Of a stretch of 56,649 nucleotides of DNA, positions 44,990 through 54,507 are shown piece after piece. Every line of letters begins with the position of its first letter. The first letter of the stretch is position 1. This DNA comes from CAZKBP01 sp964551015. GTDB taxonomy: Bacteria; Bacteroidota; Bacteroidia; Cytophagales; Microscillaceae. Position numbers and translations under genes: made by a program. Where the stretch lies: the NCBI GenBank assembly GCA_964551015.1, contig CAZKBP010000037.1, positions 1 to 56,649 of the forward strand, written 5' to 3'. The notes beneath the pieces were generated by a model that had not been told where the DNA came from, made no database searches, and worked only from the letters and a program-made list of their open reading frames with translations.

Positions 44990-46057
44990 TTAGATAGAAC
45001 TGAGAAATTCCATCACAAAAAAAGTTTGCAAATCTTCTCCCCTCCCGAAGCCTTCTAGCTCAAAAACATGATAACGACCATTGGCCATAATCCCGGCCGC
45101 CACCTGTGGACGGATCGGCACGTAACCCGCGCAACGCGCCAGCCAATCTTCCCCTGAATAATTATTGAGTGCCGAGTAGATTTCGGTTAATTCCTGCAGC
45201 CATTGATCCCGATATTCTTCTTTTTTCAAATCAAAGGGGCTGCAGTGTTGGTAATAAAATAGAATGTCTTGGGGTATTTTAGTAGGGCAATTTGCCTGAA
45301 TAAAAGCCAAATCTTCTGCGCTCGTGCTTCCTTGGGAGATAAATTTTTTGCCAGCGATCTTTTCGGTATCGTCAAGCCATTGGATAAAAGCCGAATTCAG
45401 AATAGGAGGCGGAAGCAAGTACTTGCCTTTTTTTCTATCCCACTCTTTAAAGTTTTCGTAGCCTAAAAAAAGTACCAATAAACACACGATATTTCCCCGA
45501 GCATCTCTGGCGATGGCGAGCGAGGTTTCTTGTTTGCGATATCCAGACTGCACAGCAATCAGGTTGTATTTAGGCTGATGTTCTAATTTAACATCAGCAA
45601 AACTAGGATTCCTTTTAAGGACTTTTCTCAAACTTTCTGGCTCGATATATACTTTAGCTTTTTGATATTTCTGGAAAAAACCAATAGTTTGTTCATCTAC
45701 CACGCAAGTAAGCAAGGAAGAAGGGCTAAAGGCTGGACTCAGATGCTTAGTAGCAATCATCTCCCATTGAGCGATAGGGTTAGGATTGAATTGAATTCTA
45801 AGTGCGCCCACTTGATAGCTCGGCCCTCGGGCATCGTACAGATAGCTTAGACTCACCGGAAATCTCCCCTTGGGAAAAGAAACAGGAAGAGGAGCTTGGT
45901 CTAGACTAACTTCGGGGTCAGCCAATACAATTTGTCCACTGATAGAGTGATATTGGGCAATCTCTCTGACTTTAATCCAATGAACTAGCTGACTGTTTTC
46001 AGATTGATAAAATTGATTGTCGCTAAAAATTCTTTCGTATAATTCCTGATTCATCAT
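44990..46057 (-). CDS. DUF4241-like protein with a SUKH-like C-terminus
   Basis: A 355-residue protein with no signal peptide. Residues ~35-120 follow the DUF4241 pattern (SGQIVLADPEVSL, FPKGRFPVSLSY, VGALRIQFNPNPIAQWEM). Residues ~245-290 (DLAFIQANCPTKIPQDILFY then YQHCSPFDL) resemble the start of SMI1/KNR4 (SUKH) domains, many of which act as toxin-immunity proteins. No toxin gene is adjacent. The assignment rests on motif resemblance only; role unknown. Confidence 0.6.
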   Translation of the reverse strand: MMNQELYERIFSDNQFYQSENSQLVHWIKVREIAQYHSISGQIVLADPEVSLDQAPLPVSFPKGRFPVSLSYLYDARGPSYQVGALRIQFNPNPIAQWEMIATKHLSPAFSPSSLLTCVVDEQTIGFFQKYQKAKVYIEPESLRKVLKRNPSFADVKLEHQPKYNLIAVQSGYRKQETSLAIARDARGNIVCLLVLFLGYENFKEWDRKKGKYLLPPPILNSAFIQWLDDTEKIAGKKFISQGSTSAEDLAFIQANCPTKIPQDILFYYQHCSPFDLKKEEYRDQWLQELTEIYSALNNYSGEDWLARCAGYVPIRPQVAAGIMANGRYHVFELEGFGRGEDLQTFFVMEFLSSI

Positions 46058-46232
46058 GAGCCTTATTATATTTCAGAAGAAAAGATGAAAACCTTAGCTA
46101 GCAGTTCCTCAAACCTGTTGGTATTTTCCGAGAAAATAATCATTCACGAAGTTTCTTTCAGGAGCACAGGTCGGCAGCTTAGTTAAGATTTCTGCCCATT
46201 AAAAACATTCCGAGTAAAAGATTAAATAATCT

Positions 46233-49200
46233 ATGTTTTATATCGCTGATTTACACGTGCATTCTCATTATTCGCGTGCTACCAGTAAAAACCTCAATCT
46301 GGAGTCCCTCTATCAATGGGCACGAATCAAAGGAATTCAGGTCGTGGGCACCGGAGATTTTACACACCCGCTTTGGTTTAAAGAGCTTCAGGAAAAGTTA
46401 GAGCCAGATGGCTACGGCTTTTATCGGTTGAAGAATCCACCCGCTGACCCTTACTGGCCCGGAATGAAATGCAAAGAGGATGAAGTCAGATTTTGCCTCA
46501 GTACCGAAATCAGCTCAATTTATAAAAAAGGAGACAAGGTCCGCAAAAATCATAATTTGCTCTATGCTCCCAATCTAGAAACAGTTGCTAAATTAAATGC
46601 CCGTTTGGCCACCATTGGTAACCTCAAGTCTGACGGTAGACCCATTCTGGGCTTACCCTCGAGAGATTTGCTGGAAATCGCTCTCGAGATTTCCGAAGAA
46701 CTTTATTTCATACCCGCGCATATCTGGACTCCGTGGTTTTCTACGTTTGGTTCCAAGTCTGGTTACGACCAATTAGAAGAATGTTTCGAGGATTTGACCG
46801 AATACATCTTTGCCCTAGAAACGGGGCTCTCCTCTGACCCCGAAATGAACTGGCAGTGGAGTGCCTTAGATCGATACACTTTAGTTTCTAATTCGGATGC
46901 CCATTCGCCTCAAAAATTAGGGAGAGAAGCCAACTTATTCGATACTGAAAGAAGCTATCAAGGAATGTTTGAGGCCATCAAATCCCAGAAAGGCTTTTTA
47001 GGCACTTACGAATTTTTCCCCGAAGAAGGAAAATACCACCTGGATGGACATCGTAAATGTGGTGTCGTGCTCGACCCGCAGGATAGTTTACAGTATCAAG
47101 GGCTTTGCCCAGCGTGCGGTAAACCGTTGACCTTGGGCGTATTGCATCGAGTACAAAAACTAGCCGATCGTTCACAGCCCGAAAGACCCACGAAGGCTGC
47201 CGATTTCCATTACATCGTTCCGCTACCCGAAGTGATCAGCGAGATCAAAGGCATTGGCCCAAATAGTAAGGGCGTGCTCCAAAATTACCAGCAATTGATT
47301 TCTGCCTTTGGCAATGAATTTTCACTCCTTAGAGAAGTACCCATCGAGGATATCGAGAAGCAATTTGGCATCCTCACCGCCGAAGCCATCCGACGCATTC
47401 GCAGCGAAGAAGTCAGGCCTATTTCTGGCTATGATGGCCAGTACGGGGTGATTCAAATCTTTGAAGAAGGAGAAATGGATAAACTTGCCGGACAATTGCA
47501 TTTTTTTCAAAAGCCCTCTCCATCAAAGAAGGAGAAAAATGAAAAATATGCTTCTTTCAAAAAACAATTAGCCAAACTAGAAACAGAAAATCAATCCTCA
47601 TTCATCCCAACCCTCAACCCCGCCCAAGCCGCCGTACTAGCTACCCAAGAGGGGGCTACTCTGGTAAAAGCAGGGCCTGGCACTGGAAAAACACGTACGC
47701 TTATTGAATGGATCAAAAAACTGGTCGAGGACAAAAAAGCAAAACCCTCCGAAATTTTAGCCATTACCTTCACCCAAAAAGCCGCTCAGGAGATGCAACA
47801 ACGCCTCCGAAATGCATTAGGAGATGGCCTTCGCACCATCCAAATTGGCACTTTTCACGCCATTGCCTATGCTTGGTTGAAAGAACGCTTCCCCCAATTA
47901 GAAACCATTTACGACCAGCGCGGCCGCCAAATAATCTTAGAAATCCTTTTTCCAGAGGCCAAGAAAAAACAAATCCAAGCCTTTTCGCAAGCCTTGGAAC
48001 ACTATTGGGAGCAAGAACGAGTCAGCGAAGATCAGGAAGTCCAGCGAATGATGCAGCAGTATCAGGATTACCTCCAAGCACATCAGGCTCTGGATCTGTC
48101 GGCGATTATTGCGCGTTTGCTTCAGCTCTGGGAAAAAGAACCTACTTGGCTGGAAAAAGCCCGTCAAAACTGTCAATACGTAGCCGTAGATGAACTACAA
48201 GACATCAATCGGCAGCAATATCGATTTTTGGAAATGCTGAGTCAAGGTAAAAATATACTGGCCATTGGCGACCCTGACCAAGCGATTTATGGTTTTCGGG
48301 GTGGGGAAGTGCGTTTGTTTTTCCAGTTTGAAAAAGATTTTCAAGCCCAAGTATTGTCTCTAGAGCAAAACTATCGCTCTTCCCAAAACATTGTAGAAGC
48401 CGCACGGCATCTCATCAAGCACAATCAAGTCAGTAGTGAACTGCATCTTTTTACCGAGCGTGAGGCCGAAGCGAAAATCAAACTCTTTCGTGCCGAACAC
48501 GAAACCATGGAGGCCAAATACATCGTCAGCCAAATTGAGCAATATATCGGTGGCTTAGACAACCTGACCACGGGTGTAAATCAAGGTGAAAGCGATCTTT
48601 CTTTCTCCGATATAGCGATTTTGTTTCGGCAAAGGTCGGTGCTTCCCGCCATTACGGAGCAACTACGGAAGGGAGGCATTCCTTTTCATCTGGGAGCGGG
48701 CAATTCTCCTCTACAAGAAGCTCCTTTCTCGAGAATCACAGATATGATACACCTGTATCTGAACCCACAGGATGCCGTAGCCCTTTATGCTTTGTTGAAA
48801 AACACCTTGGAATGGCCGGAGGCAACGGTACGGAAGCTTTTACCACGTATAAAATCTGCACAAACTGCCTTGGCACCCGCATGGTCTCTCGAGTTAAATC
48901 AAGATCAACAACAAGCTTGGACAGACTGGCAAAAGTTTTATACCTCACTGCCCAATTTTTTTCAAAATCAGGGCGTGCTGGGAGCCGTGCAAAAAATATT
49001 TGAGCAGTATATTCCTGATAATCATTTAGATACTATTCAATTAGCTACCAAGGAGATCATCTTGGAACTTGCCCGAGAAGCACAGGCCGATCCCGAAGAT
49101 TTTCTACAAAAGCTCACCCTTGATGCTTACACAGATACGGGCCGTTTCAAGACGGAGGGCGTACATTTACTCACGTTTCACGCCGCCAAAGGGCTTGAAT

Positions 49201-49493
49201 TTCCCGTGGTATTCGTCATGGGAGCCGAAGAAGGTATCACGCCTTCTCACCGCTCAGACGTAGAAGTAGAAGAAGAGCGCAGATTATTTTATGTAGCTTT
49301 GACCCGTGCCGAGCAACATTTGCAAATTACCCACGCCAGCCGTCGCAAAATATTTGGTCAAGAGCAAATTCAACATGTCTCTCGCTTTATCGGAGAAATT
49401 CCAATGCATTTGATCGAGACCGTAGCCGTTAGAAAACGCAAACCCACCAAGAAAAAGCCTGATCCTAATCAAGACCAGCTCCCTCTCTTTTAG
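46233..49493 (+). CDS. PHP phosphoesterase-zinc motif-UvrD helicase fusion
   Basis: A 1086-residue protein. Residues 1-~265 are a PHP-type metallophosphoesterase domain of the TIGR00375 kind: DLHVHSHYSRAT, GTGDFTHP, AHIWTPWFSTFG and SNSDAHSP provide the metal ligands. A zinc-binding segment follows (C276 and CPAC 292-295), then a helix-hairpin-helix-like motif (EIKGIGPNSKGVL). Residues ~460-1065 are a UvrD/Rep-type superfamily 1 helicase with Walker A AGPGTGKT (480-487), DELQDIN, GDPDQAIYGFRGG, QNYRSSQNIVEA and a C-terminal TFHAAKGLEFPVVFV motif. It ends with a basic tail and a QLPLF peptide resembling a beta-clamp-binding motif. Likely a DNA repair or processing enzyme. Confidence 0.9.
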   Translation: MFYIADLHVHSHYSRATSKNLNLESLYQWARIKGIQVVGTGDFTHPLWFKELQEKLEPDGYGFYRLKNPPADPYWPGMKCKEDEVRFCLSTEISSIYKKGDKVRKNHNLLYAPNLETVAKLNARLATIGNLKSDGRPILGLPSRDLLEIALEISEELYFIPAHIWTPWFSTFGSKSGYDQLEECFEDLTEYIFALETGLSSDPEMNWQWSALDRYTLVSNSDAHSPQKLGREANLFDTERSYQGMFEAIKSQKGFLGTYEFFPEEGKYHLDGHRKCGVVLDPQDSLQYQGLCPACGKPLTLGVLHRVQKLADRSQPERPTKAADFHYIVPLPEVISEIKGIGPNSKGVLQNYQQLISAFGNEFSLLREVPIEDIEKQFGILTAEAIRRIRSEEVRPISGYDGQYGVIQIFEEGEMDKLAGQLHFFQKPSPSKKEKNEKYASFKKQLAKLETENQSSFIPTLNPAQAAVLATQEGATLVKAGPGTGKTRTLIEWIKKLVEDKKAKPSEILAITFTQKAAQEMQQRLRNALGDGLRTIQIGTFHAIAYAWLKERFPQLETIYDQRGRQIILEILFPEAKKKQIQAFSQALEHYWEQERVSEDQEVQRMMQQYQDYLQAHQALDLSAIIARLLQLWEKEPTWLEKARQNCQYVAVDELQDINRQQYRFLEMLSQGKNILAIGDPDQAIYGFRGGEVRLFFQFEKDFQAQVLSLEQNYRSSQNIVEAARHLIKHNQVSSELHLFTEREAEAKIKLFRAEHETMEAKYIVSQIEQYIGGLDNLTTGVNQGESDLSFSDIAILFRQRSVLPAITEQLRKGGIPFHLGAGNSPLQEAPFSRITDMIHLYLNPQDAVALYALLKNTLEWPEATVRKLLPRIKSAQTALAPAWSLELNQDQQQAWTDWQKFYTSLPNFFQNQGVLGAVQKIFEQYIPDNHLDTIQLATKEIILELAREAQADPEDFLQKLTLDAYTDTGRFKTEGVHLLTFHAAKGLEFPVVFVMGAEEGITPSHRSDVEVEEERRLFYVALTRAEQHLQITHASRRKIFGQEQIQHVSRFIGEIPMHLIETVAVRKRKPTKKKPDPNQDQLPLF

Positions 49494-49525
49494 CGAGATC
49501 AAAGTAATTTACTTTGTAGAAAAGC

Positions 49526-49556
49526 TTGTAAGTTAGGGGATTGTACTCTATCTTAG
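49526..49556 (+). promoter_or_regulatory. Promoter of rnpB
   Basis: TTG (49526-49528), a 20-bp spacer and TATCTTAG (49549-49556), one mismatch from the Bacteroidota -7 consensus TAnnTTTG. A start a few bases downstream would coincide with the first base of the rnpB P1 helix (49560). Confidence 0.5.
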
Positions 49557-49557
49557 A

Positions 49558-50040
49558 TCATGATGCAGGCTATCTTATCGCTGTCAGTTTCGGCTGAGAG
49601 AGGAAAGTCCGGGCAACGCAGAGCGTCATACTTCCTAACGGGAAGGCATTGCTTTGGCGACGAAGTAATGACAGATAGTGCCACAGAAAACATACCGCCG
49701 GAGTTTTTAGCGTGTTTCTCATGAGTTTCCTATGCATCAGGTGAGGATGGCAGCACCTCCTGTAATCGTCTGATGAATAATTTGTTTAGTAACGGAATTA
49801 CGCTAAAAACTCCGGTAAGGGTGAAAAGGTGAGGTAAGAGCTCACCGCCTGCTTGGTGACAAGCAGGGCAGGGTAAACCTTATGAGTTGAAAGGCCAAAT
49901 AGGCTAGTGCTCGAGGGCGGCTCGTCCGATGCTAGTGGGTAGGCTGATTGAGCTTTTCCGTGAGGAAGAGCCTAGATAAATGATAAGAACCTTGTCTCAG
50001 GGCAAGGAACAGAACCCGGCTTATCGGCTTGCATCATATT
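49558..50040 (+). ncRNA. rnpB: RNase P RNA, bacterial type A
   Basis: The catalytic RNA that removes 5' leaders from tRNA precursors. The 5' end ATGATGCAGGC (49560-49570) pairs with GCTTGCATCAT (50027-50037) as helix P1, with one G-U pair. Conserved regions are in order: GAGGAAAGTCCGGGC (within 49596-49614), CACAGAAAACATACCGCC (~49680), GGGTAAACCTTATGAGTTG (~49870) and the 3' universal ACAGAACCCGGCTTA (50009-50023). Length near 480 nt is slightly longer than E. coli's. P1 followed by a T-run (50038-50045) may also serve as terminator. Confidence 0.96.
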
Positions 50041-50043
50041 TTT

Positions 50044-50076
50044 TTGTATAAATGTTTCAAAATTCCACTATATTTG
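50044..50076 (+). promoter_or_regulatory. Possible promoter of the response-regulator gene
   Basis: TATATTTG (50069-50076) matches TAnnTTTG perfectly; TTG at 50044-50046 is 22 bp upstream, slightly longer than the usual 19-20 bp spacing. It would give a ~90-nt leader before ATG 50172. Confidence 0.4.
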
Positions 50077-50171
50077 AACAAAGCTTGCAAGAGAATTTGA
50101 ATTTTTATTCATACTTTTTGCTTAGAATCTCGTAACATAATTAATAAGCAAAATTGACACGTACTTAGATC

Positions 50172-51335
50172 ATGGCAAAAATTCTCATAATTGATGACGA
50201 AAAAAGTATCCGTTATACCCTCAGAGATATCCTAGAATATGAAAAGTACGAGGTAGAAGAGGCGCAAGATGGAGAAGAAGGCTACGATATGCTCAAAAAG
50301 AATAATTATGATGTAGCCCTATGTGATATAAAAATGCCCAAAATGGACGGAATTGAGGTGCTAGAGAAGGCAGGAGAACTCGGGAAGGAAACTCAATTCA
50401 TCATGATCTCTGCCCACGGAACCATCAAAACCGCCGTAGAAGCCACCAAAAAAGGAGCTTTTGATTTTATCCAAAAACCACCCGATCTGAATCGCCTCCT
50501 TCTGTGTGTGCGCAATGCCTTAGATAAATCTAATCTGGTAACCGAAACCAAAATCCTTCGCAAAAAAGTCTCTAAAACCTTTGATATCGTAGGGGAATCT
50601 GAGGCGATCATGCGCGTCAAAGAAGATATAGAAAAAGTAGCCCCTACCGACGCCAGAGTCCTTATCACAGGTCCCAATGGCTCAGGTAAAGAATTGGTTT
50701 GTAAGTGGCTACACGCCAAAAGTAATCGCTCTGGTAAGACGCTCGTAGAAGTAAACTGCGCCGCGATTCCCAGCGAACTGATCGAGTCAGAGCTTTTTGG
50801 ACACGAGAAAGGTTCCTTTACCTCGGCCATCAAGCAGCGCATCGGAAAGTTTGAACAAGCCAACGGTGGTACCCTTTTCTTGGATGAAATCGGGGACATG
50901 AGCCTCTCTGCTCAGGCAAAAGTGCTCCGTGCTTTGCAAGAAGGTAAAATCACGCGTGTGGGAGGCGATAAGGAAATCAGTGTGGATGTGCGTGTCATTG
51001 CCGCTACCAATAAAAACCTCCGCAAGGAAATCGAGAAAAATAAATTCCGTGAGGATTTGTACCATCGCATCGGCGTGATTTTGATTCACGTACCACCGCT
51101 CAACGAACGTCCCGAAGATATTCCCTTACTCATTGATAAATTTCTGGGGGATATCGCCGAGGAATACGGTGCGGCCAAAAAAGAAATTGAAGACAAAGCC
51201 ATCACCTATCTCCAAAAACTCTCCTGGACAGGAAATATCCGTGAACTGCGCAACGTTGTAGAACGCCTGGTGATTATGAGCGACGATATGATCACCGAAG
51301 AGGATGCCCATATCTACACGAGTGTAGGCAGATAA
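50172..51335 (+). CDS. Sigma-54-type AAA+ response regulator lacking a DNA-binding domain
   Basis: A 387-residue protein with a receiver domain (phosphoacceptor Asp52 in ALCDIKMPKMDG) and a sigma-54 activator AAA+ domain: Walker A GPNGSGKE (167-174), Walker B LFLDEIGD (235-242), arginine-finger region FREDLYHRIGV. Residues 214-219 read GSFTSA in place of the GAFTGA loop that contacts sigma-54. The protein ends shortly after the AAA+ lid (RNVVERLVIMSDD), so no Fis-type helix-turn-helix is present. It may act without DNA binding, through another partner, or regulate a modified target. No histidine kinase is adjacent. Confidence 0.93.
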   Translation: MAKILIIDDEKSIRYTLRDILEYEKYEVEEAQDGEEGYDMLKKNNYDVALCDIKMPKMDGIEVLEKAGELGKETQFIMISAHGTIKTAVEATKKGAFDFIQKPPDLNRLLLCVRNALDKSNLVTETKILRKKVSKTFDIVGESEAIMRVKEDIEKVAPTDARVLITGPNGSGKELVCKWLHAKSNRSGKTLVEVNCAAIPSELIESELFGHEKGSFTSAIKQRIGKFEQANGGTLFLDEIGDMSLSAQAKVLRALQEGKITRVGGDKEISVDVRVIAATNKNLRKEIEKNKFREDLYHRIGVILIHVPPLNERPEDIPLLIDKFLGDIAEEYGAAKKEIEDKAITYLQKLSWTGNIRELRNVVERLVIMSDDMITEEDAHIYTSVGR

Positions 51336-51343
51336 ATTCACGA

Positions 51344-51407
51344 CAAATTGTAGATTACAAATTATTTTATTGATCTATTTAAGCCTCAGTTTGTAATCTG
51401 CAATTTG
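51344..51407. terminator. Inverted repeat between convergent genes
   Basis: 18-bp arms CAAATTGTAGATTACAAA (51344-51361) and TTTGTAATCTGCAATTTG (51390-51407), one G-U pair, loop 28 nt, between the response-regulator and lysE stops. A likely bidirectional terminator, although the loop is long. Confidence 0.5.
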
Positions 51408-51411
51408 ATAT

Positions 51412-52038
51412 TCACACCCCGTACACGGCAAAATACAGGAGCCTAATTCCAAAAATCATTAAGCCTACCCCCGCTACTCGGTCAATGGTACTGATCACGC
51501 TTGCCGTGAGATACTTGGTAATCAGATTAGCCACGTAAGCCTTGAGCAAATCAGTAGAAAGAACCGTAATCATGGTGCCTACGAAAAAAAGCAAATGCTG
51601 TTGGGAAGTATAATCCTGAGAGACAGTCAACCAACTCACTACCCCTAGCCAGAAAAAGTAAACCATGGGATTGAGTAGATTGAGCAGCATGCCTTCTAAA
51701 ATGAAACGGATACCTTTGATTTTACGAACTGGGCGCTGCGGTAGAAATTTTTTGGAAGAATTGGATTTGATGAAAGGAACTACACCAAAAGCCAACATCA
51801 TGAATCCTCCGGCAAATCCGAGCAAAGTTTGAAAATCTGTGCTTTCCGTAAAACGTGAAACACCAAAATAAACAGTTGCGGCCGCTATAGAATCACTCAC
51901 CGAAACGCCAATAGCCAAGTATGCGCCCGACTCAAAGCCTTTGTCAATGCTCGTGCGAATGAGTGCAAAGAAAACAGGACCAATCAGCATGGCAAGTACC
52001 AAACCATATAAAACTCCCTGAGAGAATACAACGATCAT
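51412..52038 (-). CDS. LysE family exporter
   Basis: A 208-residue integral membrane protein with about six hydrophobic segments and the LysE/RhtB-type N-terminus (GVLYGLVLAMLIGPVFFALI, then SIDKGFESGAYLAIGVSVSD). Family members export amino acids or related small molecules; the substrate cannot be read here. It follows the GH3-like gene by 35 bp on the same strand, so the two are probably an operon, which hints that the GH3 product or its amino-acid substrate may be exported. Confidence 0.88.
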   Translation of the reverse strand: MIVVFSQGVLYGLVLAMLIGPVFFALIRTSIDKGFESGAYLAIGVSVSDSIAAATVYFGVSRFTESTDFQTLLGFAGGFMMLAFGVVPFIKSNSSKKFLPQRPVRKIKGIRFILEGMLLNLLNPMVYFFWLGVVSWLTVSQDYTSQQHLLFFVGTMITVLSTDLLKAYVANLITKYLTASVISTIDRVAGVGLMIFGIRLLYFAVYGV

Positions 52039-52073
52039 GAGAACTGAAAGGGGTTTCAGATGAAGTCAAATCG

Positions 52074-53651
52074 CTAATTTAAAGCAGGATTGTGACGAAT
52101 AAAATTAAGCCAGTCTTCATGTTGTTCCCTTTTCAAGACCCTTGGAAATTTATTTTGCCCACCTACCTTTCCTTTTTGTTCCATCCATTGGTAGAATGTT
52201 TCGGAAGGGAGCGTTTTTACAAATATTTCTTTCAATGCCGCTGCTCTTTCTACCCGATAATCATCGTTTAATATTTTAAGCTTTTCGTCCAATTTTTGGC
52301 AAAATAATTCATCATCTACCGCATCATTGGTGCCTACATACCATTGATGAGCAAACAGCGTATCGTGCGGGATGCCCACCACCGTGAACTCCTTTACGTT
52401 GACATTCAAATCATCAGAAACGAGCTCAATGGCTTTATTCATATTATCTACCGAAAGATGCTCTCCACACAGGCTCAAAAAATGCTTGGTGCGCCCCGTG
52501 ATAATGATTTCTGAGCGTTCCTTAGAAGTAAAACGAATCGTATCGCCAATCAGGTAACGCCAAGCACCCGCACAAGTAGAAAGCAGAAGCGCGTAGTCTT
52601 TATTTTCTTCTACCTCATCAATCATTAGTGTCTCCGCTTCGGGCTTTAACTGTCCTTGAGCATCAAAATTCTTTTCGTTGAAGGGGACAAATTCATGGAA
52701 AATACCATTGTTGAGCACCAAACGCATATCTCGTTCGGGGTGTGATTGAAAAGCGATAAAGCCTTCAGAGGCCAAGTAAGTCTCGATATAGGTAATGGGG
52801 CGAGCCAGTAATTTTTCAAAACCTTTTTTGTAAGGCTCAAAAGACACACCTCCGTGGGTATAAACCATCAAATTAGGCCAGATATCGTGGATCGTTTCTA
52901 CTTGATGATGCTCAATAATGCGCTCCATCATAATTTGAATCCAAGCCGGCACCCCCACCACGAAGCCAATGTCCCATTTGGGTGCCTTAAGGGTGATTTC
53001 GTGTAATTTGCTATCCCAATCGGCAGTTTTGGCAATTTTCTTTCCGGGCTTATAAAAATGTTGAAACCAAAAAGGAAGCTGGCTGGCCGTAATCCCGCTC
53101 AAATCGCCCTCGAAGTAAGTGCCCCGACGGTTCAGGTGGGTACTTCCTCCCAGCATCAGCATGCCCTTGCCGTAGAGCTTGCCCGGCAAGTCCTTGTAAT
53201 TAGAAAGGGATAAAATCTGTCGAATACTGGTTTTTTGAATGGCCTTGACCATATCTCTCGTCACTGGAATGTATTTACTGGCTGCTTCCGAGGTGCCCGA
53301 ACTGAGGGCAAAGTAATCTACACTACCCGGCCAAGCTACATTTTTTCGGCCTTCTTGCGCCAAGTGCCACCATTGCTCATAAATTTTATTATAATCAAAA
53401 AGTGGTACTGAAGCCTGATATTGACGGTAAAATTCCTTCTCATCTGCATTTTCCTGAAAAGACTTCAAAATTTTCTCAAAGTCGTGGGCTTGCCCCAATT
53501 CCGTGTGTCGGGCTGCCCAAAGCAGGTGATGCAATTGTTTTTTCTGTAAGCGGAAGGAACTTTTGCGATCCTGTTCAATACTATTTCTGAGCTTAATGCC
53601 CTGTTTAAGTAATCTACCTAGAATTGGCATGAATTCATAGATTTGATCCAA
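52074..53651 (-). CDS. GH3-family acyl-acid amido synthetase-like protein
   Basis: A 525-residue protein of the GH3 auxin-responsive-promoter family, an ANL-superfamily adenylating enzyme class. Visible features are YFALSSGTSEAASKYIPVT (the ATP-binding P-loop-like Ser/Thr/Gly motif, ~115-135), YIETYLASEGFIAFQ (~280-295, aromatic/Glu motif of the acyl pocket) and IITGRTKHFLSLCGEHLS (~385-400). Plant GH3 enzymes join amino acids to acyl acids; bacterial substrates are mostly unknown. It is followed closely by lysE. Confidence 0.9.
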   Translation of the reverse strand: MDQIYEFMPILGRLLKQGIKLRNSIEQDRKSSFRLQKKQLHHLLWAARHTELGQAHDFEKILKSFQENADEKEFYRQYQASVPLFDYNKIYEQWWHLAQEGRKNVAWPGSVDYFALSSGTSEAASKYIPVTRDMVKAIQKTSIRQILSLSNYKDLPGKLYGKGMLMLGGSTHLNRRGTYFEGDLSGITASQLPFWFQHFYKPGKKIAKTADWDSKLHEITLKAPKWDIGFVVGVPAWIQIMMERIIEHHQVETIHDIWPNLMVYTHGGVSFEPYKKGFEKLLARPITYIETYLASEGFIAFQSHPERDMRLVLNNGIFHEFVPFNEKNFDAQGQLKPEAETLMIDEVEENKDYALLLSTCAGAWRYLIGDTIRFTSKERSEIIITGRTKHFLSLCGEHLSVDNMNKAIELVSDDLNVNVKEFTVVGIPHDTLFAHQWYVGTNDAVDDELFCQKLDEKLKILNDDYRVERAAALKEIFVKTLPSETFYQWMEQKGKVGGQNKFPRVLKREQHEDWLNFIRHNPALN

Positions 53652-53791
53652 AAAACTCTTAATCTAAAAGCACTCTTTACAAAGTAAGGGATAATTGTGT
53701 GAATTGTAAGTAAAATTGTCCCTAATTTGAAACTTTTGCCCTTGCTGCTTTCTTAAAAAGGTAGTTGAGATTTATTTTTGAAAACGGAAAG

Positions 53792-54469
53792 ATGACGGAT
53801 ACACAAAGTAATTTGCAGGCTTTTTTAGAAAAACTCAAGGGTAATTCGGTACAATTGGTAGCCGTGAGCAAAACCAAACCCGAGGCACAACTCATGGAAG
53901 CCTACGAAGTGGGCTGGCGAGATTTTGGTGAAAACAAAGTCCAGGAAATGACCGCCAAGTACGAAGCTCTCCCCCAAGATATTCGTTGGCATTTGATCGG
54001 CACTTTGCAAACCAATAAAATCAAGTATATCGCCCCTTACGTGTATCTGATTCATTCGGTAGACCGCCTCAAAGTCCTCAAAGAAATTGATAAGCGAGCC
54101 GAACAAAACGAGCGCATCATCAACTGCCTGCTCCAGATTCATATCGCAGACGAAGAAACCAAATCGGGCTTTGACTACGCCGAGGCGGAGCAATTACTCA
54201 AATCCGAAGAGCTTCTTCAATACCAACACGTGAAAATCATCGGCCTCATGGGCATGGCCACCAATACAGACAACATGGAGCAAGTCCGCCGAGAGTTCCG
54301 CGGTCTGAAGCAGTTCTACGACCGAATGCAAGCCGAAATACAACAACCCAATGTCGCCTTTTCGGAGCTATCCATGGGCATGAGTGGGGATTACGAAATT
54401 GCCATCGAGGAAGGAAGCACTATGATTCGCGTGGGCAGTGCGATCTTTGGAGCGAGGAATTATGATTAG
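53792..54469 (+). CDS. PLP homeostasis protein, YggS/YBL036C family
   Basis: A 225-residue protein from ATG 53792 (a TTG at 53765 would add nine residues of doubtful origin). It is the conserved single-domain pyridoxal-phosphate-binding TIM barrel; the PLP lysine is Lys27 in LVAVSKTKP. Further family motifs are DFGENKVQEM, WHLIGTLQTNKIKYI, HSVDRLKVL and the C-terminal LSMGMSGDYEIAIEEGSTMI with GSAIFGAR. It regulates free PLP and amino-acid balance, without known catalysis. Monocistronic. Confidence 0.96.
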   Translation: MTDTQSNLQAFLEKLKGNSVQLVAVSKTKPEAQLMEAYEVGWRDFGENKVQEMTAKYEALPQDIRWHLIGTLQTNKIKYIAPYVYLIHSVDRLKVLKEIDKRAEQNERIINCLLQIHIADEETKSGFDYAEAEQLLKSEELLQYQHVKIIGLMGMATNTDNMEQVRREFRGLKQFYDRMQAEIQQPNVAFSELSMGMSGDYEIAIEEGSTMIRVGSAIFGARNYD

Positions 54470-54507
54470 GATGTAAATTACTTCCTATTTTGATGAGTTT
54501 GGAAAAA

